Of a stretch of 15,687 nucleotides of DNA, positions 13,895 through 15,687 are shown in pieces. The number at the start of each line of letters is the position of its first letter. Within the stretch, counting starts at the first letter, position 1. Made by a program: the position numbers and the translations under genes. Below the pieces are notes generated by a model. The model was not told the origin of the DNA. It saw only the letters and a program-made list of their open reading frames with translations, and made no database searches. The stretch comes from an uncultured bacterium (GTDB lineage Bacteria; Bacillota; Clostridia; Oscillospirales; Ruminococcaceae), in contig CAJMQZ010000045.1 of the NCBI GenBank assembly GCA_905215595.1, forward strand, positions 1 to 15,687. Reading direction: 5' to 3'.

Positions 13895-14758
13895 ATGTTG
13901 GTAAATGCAACCGAAATGCTGCTCAAGGCACGCGATGGCCACTACGGTGTGCCGCAGTTCAACATCAATAACTTGGAGTGGACCAAGGCAGTCCTGACCG
14001 CCTGCGAGGAAATGAAGAGCCCCGTCATTCTGGGTGTTTCCGAGGGTGCAGGTAAGTACATGACCGGCTTCAAGACCGTTGCCGCTATGGTCAGCGCCAT
14101 GGTCGATTCCATGGGCATCACTGTTCCCGTTGCTCTGCATCTGGATCACGGCACCTACGAGGGCTGCAAGGCCTGCGTTGAGGCCGGCTTCTCCTCCATC
14201 ATGTTCGACGGCAGCCACTACTCCATCGAGGAGAACGTGGAAAAGACCAAGGAGCTGGTCGCTCTGGCACACTCCAAGGGCCTGAGCATCGAGGCCGAGG
14301 TCGGCTCCATCGGCGGCGTTGAGGACGGCGTTGTGGGCAACGGCGAGATCGCTGATCCCGAGGAGTGCGCAAAGATCACCGCTCTGGGCATCGACTTCCT
14401 GGCTGCCGGCATCGGCAACATCCACGGCGTCTACCCTGCAAACTGGAAGGGTCTGGACTTCGAGGCTCTGGATCGCATCCACAAGGCCACCAACAACATT
14501 CCCCTGGTTCTGCACGGCGGCACCGGCATCCCCGACGAGATGATTGCAAAGGCCATCAGCCTGGGCGTTTCCAAGATCAACATCAACACCGAGTGCCAGC
14601 TGGTGTTTGCTGAGGCCACCCGCAAGTACATCGAAGAGGGCAAGGATCAGCAGGGCAAGGGCTTCGACCCCCGCAAGCTGCTGGCTCCCGGCGCAAAGGC
14701 CATCGAGGCCAAGTGCAAGGAGAAGATCGAGCTGTTCGGCTGCGCAGGCAAGGGCTAA
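13895..14758 (+). CDS. fba: Class II fructose-1,6-bisphosphate aldolase
   Basis: The protein has 287 residues, a zinc-dependent aldolase that splits fructose 1,6-bisphosphate into dihydroxyacetone phosphate and glyceraldehyde 3-phosphate in glycolysis. Motifs: YGVPQFNINNLEW (17-29), ILGVSEGAGKY (45-55), VALHLDHGTYEG with catalytic Asp84 and zinc ligand His85, FDGSHYSIEENV, EAEVGSIGG, AAGIGNIHGVYP (His177), LVLHGGTGIPDE (His207, phosphate loop 208-212) and SKININTECQ. The length fits the FbaA/GatY type; a tagatose-bisphosphate aldolase role is possible, but isolation from sugar-alcohol genes favours glycolysis. GGAGGT at 13881-13886 precedes the ATG by 8 bases; the nearer ATG at 13888 is out of frame. 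Codon use is more strongly biased than in the neighbours (many GTT, GCT, TTC), as expected for a highly expressed gene. It is monocistronic. Confidence 0.96.
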   Translation: MLVNATEMLLKARDGHYGVPQFNINNLEWTKAVLTACEEMKSPVILGVSEGAGKYMTGFKTVAAMVSAMVDSMGITVPVALHLDHGTYEGCKACVEAGFSSIMFDGSHYSIEENVEKTKELVALAHSKGLSIEAEVGSIGGVEDGVVGNGEIADPEECAKITALGIDFLAAGIGNIHGVYPANWKGLDFEALDRIHKATNNIPLVLHGGTGIPDEMIAKAISLGVSKININTECQLVFAEATRKYIEEGKDQQGKGFDPRKLLAPGAKAIEAKCKEKIELFGCAGKG

Positions 14759-14801
14759 GCTGAGGCTTGTATCGTAACCGATACACCACCCAATAAAGTA
14801 T

Positions 14802-14848
14802 GCGGCCCCGCCGCACTGTTATGCACAGTGTAGCGGGGCCGCTTTTTT
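14802..14848 (+). terminator. Terminator of fba
   Basis: A 10-bp GC stem GCGGCCCCGC (14802-14811) pairs with 14833-14842; an inner CACTGT/ACAGTG stem caps it, and six T follow. A separate small hairpin TGTATCG/CGATACA (14768-14785) lies just after the stop codon. The T-tract overlaps the stop codon of the convergent gene. Confidence 0.93.
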
Positions 14849-15527
14849 ATTTTGAAATCCGGTAATGACCCACGATGTCGGTTCGTTTTTCCAGAATGTC
14901 CTGTTCGTAAGCTGTCTGCCATGGGTCATTGTGGTGAATGATATAGGGCACTCCGTTTTTATTTCGCCGGTCGGACACGATGCCGATATGTCTTTCAAAG
15001 ATCACAATATCGCCGCCCTGCCATTCCCCTATTTCTGAAACATTTGTGGTTAAGGCAAATGCTGTGTGCGAAAAAAACACCTTCAGGTTTCGCACCCGCC
15101 GGAAATCTATGTTTGCATCCGGTTCTTCCACCATATAATCCTGTGGCTGCTCCCGGATATCTGCGTCCACAAGCACCTGCAGATCATATCCCGCATTCTT
15201 CAAGGCATAAGCAACTACATCGGTGCAAACGCCATAACCATCGTCAGGATAACCGGTTTCATAATAGCGGCTTTTGTATTTTGGATGTGTGCTCACATAG
15301 GCCAGTGCGCCGTTCAGAATATCAAGCTGGTCGTCTACCCCGTCATCATCCCGATCTACGCTGCTATGAAACTGCGGTATTCTGCCCTGATAGTCATCCT
15401 CAGGCCGGGACGACGAAGTGTGCTGGTAATGTGTCTGCACATAAAATACGATGCTGCAAAACAGTAAAAGCACCAGTACCGTTGCATAATGCTTTGCTGT
15501 ATCCTTGTATGTTCTGTCCGAACGCAT
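14847..15527 (-). CDS. DUF1287 family membrane-anchored protein with EF-hand-like loop
   Basis: The protein has 226 residues. One hydrophobic helix at about 15-31 (YATVLVLLLFCSIVFYV) after a short charged N-terminus predicts an uncleaved anchor with the rest outside the cell. Residues 93-226 match DUF1287: GYGVCTDVVAYALKNAGYDLQ (Cys101), Y131 onward, NIDFRRVRNLKVFF, EWQGGDIVIF, RHIGIVSD (His180), IIHHNDP and IVGHYRIS. Cys101 and His180 look like the Cys-His pair of an NlpC/P60-like amidase or peptidase fold; that activity is inference. Residues 58-66 (DRDDDGVDD) fit the calcium-loop pattern DxDxDGxxD. The ATG at 15527 follows AAAGGGTGAG; the upstream TTG at 15578 falls inside the -35 box. GC content is visibly lower than in neighbouring genes, which may indicate transfer. 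Confidence 0.85.
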   Translation of the reverse strand: MRSDRTYKDTAKHYATVLVLLLFCSIVFYVQTHYQHTSSSRPEDDYQGRIPQFHSSVDRDDDGVDDQLDILNGALAYVSTHPKYKSRYYETGYPDDGYGVCTDVVAYALKNAGYDLQVLVDADIREQPQDYMVEEPDANIDFRRVRNLKVFFSHTAFALTTNVSEIGEWQGGDIVIFERHIGIVSDRRNKNGVPYIIHHNDPWQTAYEQDILEKRTDIVGHYRISK

Positions 15528-15549
15528 ATTCTCACCCTTTCCTGCTTTG

Positions 15550-15578
15550 AGAATACCAGCATTTTCCCTGTTCTGCAA
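15550..15578 (-). promoter_or_regulatory. Promoter of the DUF1287 gene
   Basis: On the minus strand: TTGCAG, 17-bp spacer, TATTCT, with TG one base before the -10 (extended -10). It lies directly downstream of the rRNA terminator and gives a leader of only about 16 bases. Confidence 0.7.
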
Positions 15579-15599
15579 CCCCTTGGCATATAGCGCAAC

Positions 15600-15630
15600 A
15601 AAAAAGCCCTGAGACTTTCATCTCAGAGCT
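15600..15630 (-). terminator. rRNA operon terminator
   Basis: On the minus strand AGCTCTGAGA (15630-15621) pairs with TCTCAGGGCT (15614-15605) with one G-U pair, six-base loop, then six T. It lies about 10 bases past the 5S rRNA end. Confidence 0.92.
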
Positions 15631-15640
15631 CTTTGTTCAA

Positions 15641-15687
15641 GTCGGCGACTACCTATTTTCACAAGCCGTTTCCAGCTAACTATCTTC
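15641..15687 (-). rRNA. rrf: 5S ribosomal RNA, 3' end (gene cut by window edge)
   Basis: The last 47 bases of the window, read on the minus strand, match the 3' third of bacterial 5S rRNA: GATAGTTAGCTGGAAACGGC, then TTGTGAAAATAGGTAGTCGC. The hallmark is the conserved GAAA..GC..G.GA..AGGT..G.CGCC pattern followed closely by a terminator. The exact 3' base is uncertain by a few positions. It implies an rRNA operon extending to the right and transcribed toward this window. Confidence 0.88.

Overview
The window looks like a chromosomal segment of a GC-rich gut Clostridium-class bacterium. A Faecalibacterium-like member of the Oscillospiraceae/Ruminococcaceae is my best guess, from the codon use, AGGAGG-type ribosome binding sites, cellobiose phosphorylase, short clostridial ThiC and the style of the intergenic repeats. 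This assignment is inference; no marker gene was searched.

Layout. (1) 1-3300: the 5' part of a LacI-family repressor gene (minus strand, running off the left edge) diverges from a complete cellobiose phosphorylase gene (GH94). Both promoters are readable and each carries the same 15-bp LacI-type site just downstream, so this looks like a self-contained cellobiose-responsive unit. (2) 3301-3600: a roughly 270-bp intergenic element built as two inverted arms, each holding a perfect hairpin. (3) 3636-7734: a thiamine operon, namely promoter, TPP riboswitch with terminator, a second decayed TPP-like leader with its own terminator, then thiW-thiM-thiE, a structured 331-bp gap, and thiC. Together these make the pyrimidine half (ThiC), import and phosphorylate the thiazole half (ThiW, ThiM) and join the halves (ThiE). 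Thiazole synthesis genes and thiD are not in the window. (4) 7742-9528: a one-armed relative of the intergenic element, then an AGCS-type Na+/alanine symporter with a near-consensus promoter and a TTG start. (5) 9546-13190, minus strand: rlmB followed by a 902-residue protein with the membrane layout of a P1B-type ATPase but with every catalytic motif lost, behind a 340-residue Pro/Ala-rich N-terminus. (6) 13191-14848: a long AT-rich divergent region with inverted repeats, then class II fructose-bisphosphate aldolase as a single-gene unit. (7) 14847-15687, minus strand: a membrane-anchored DUF1287 protein with an EF-hand-like loop, lying directly behind the terminator of an rRNA operon whose 5S 3' end is at the right edge.

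The strongest candidates for something little described are the apparently dead P-type ATPase next to rlmB, the two-armed hairpin repeat, the structured thiE-thiC gap with FMN-riboswitch-like blocks in reversed order, and the decayed second TPP aptamer. All calls come from reading the sequence; no alignment, folding or database search was run.
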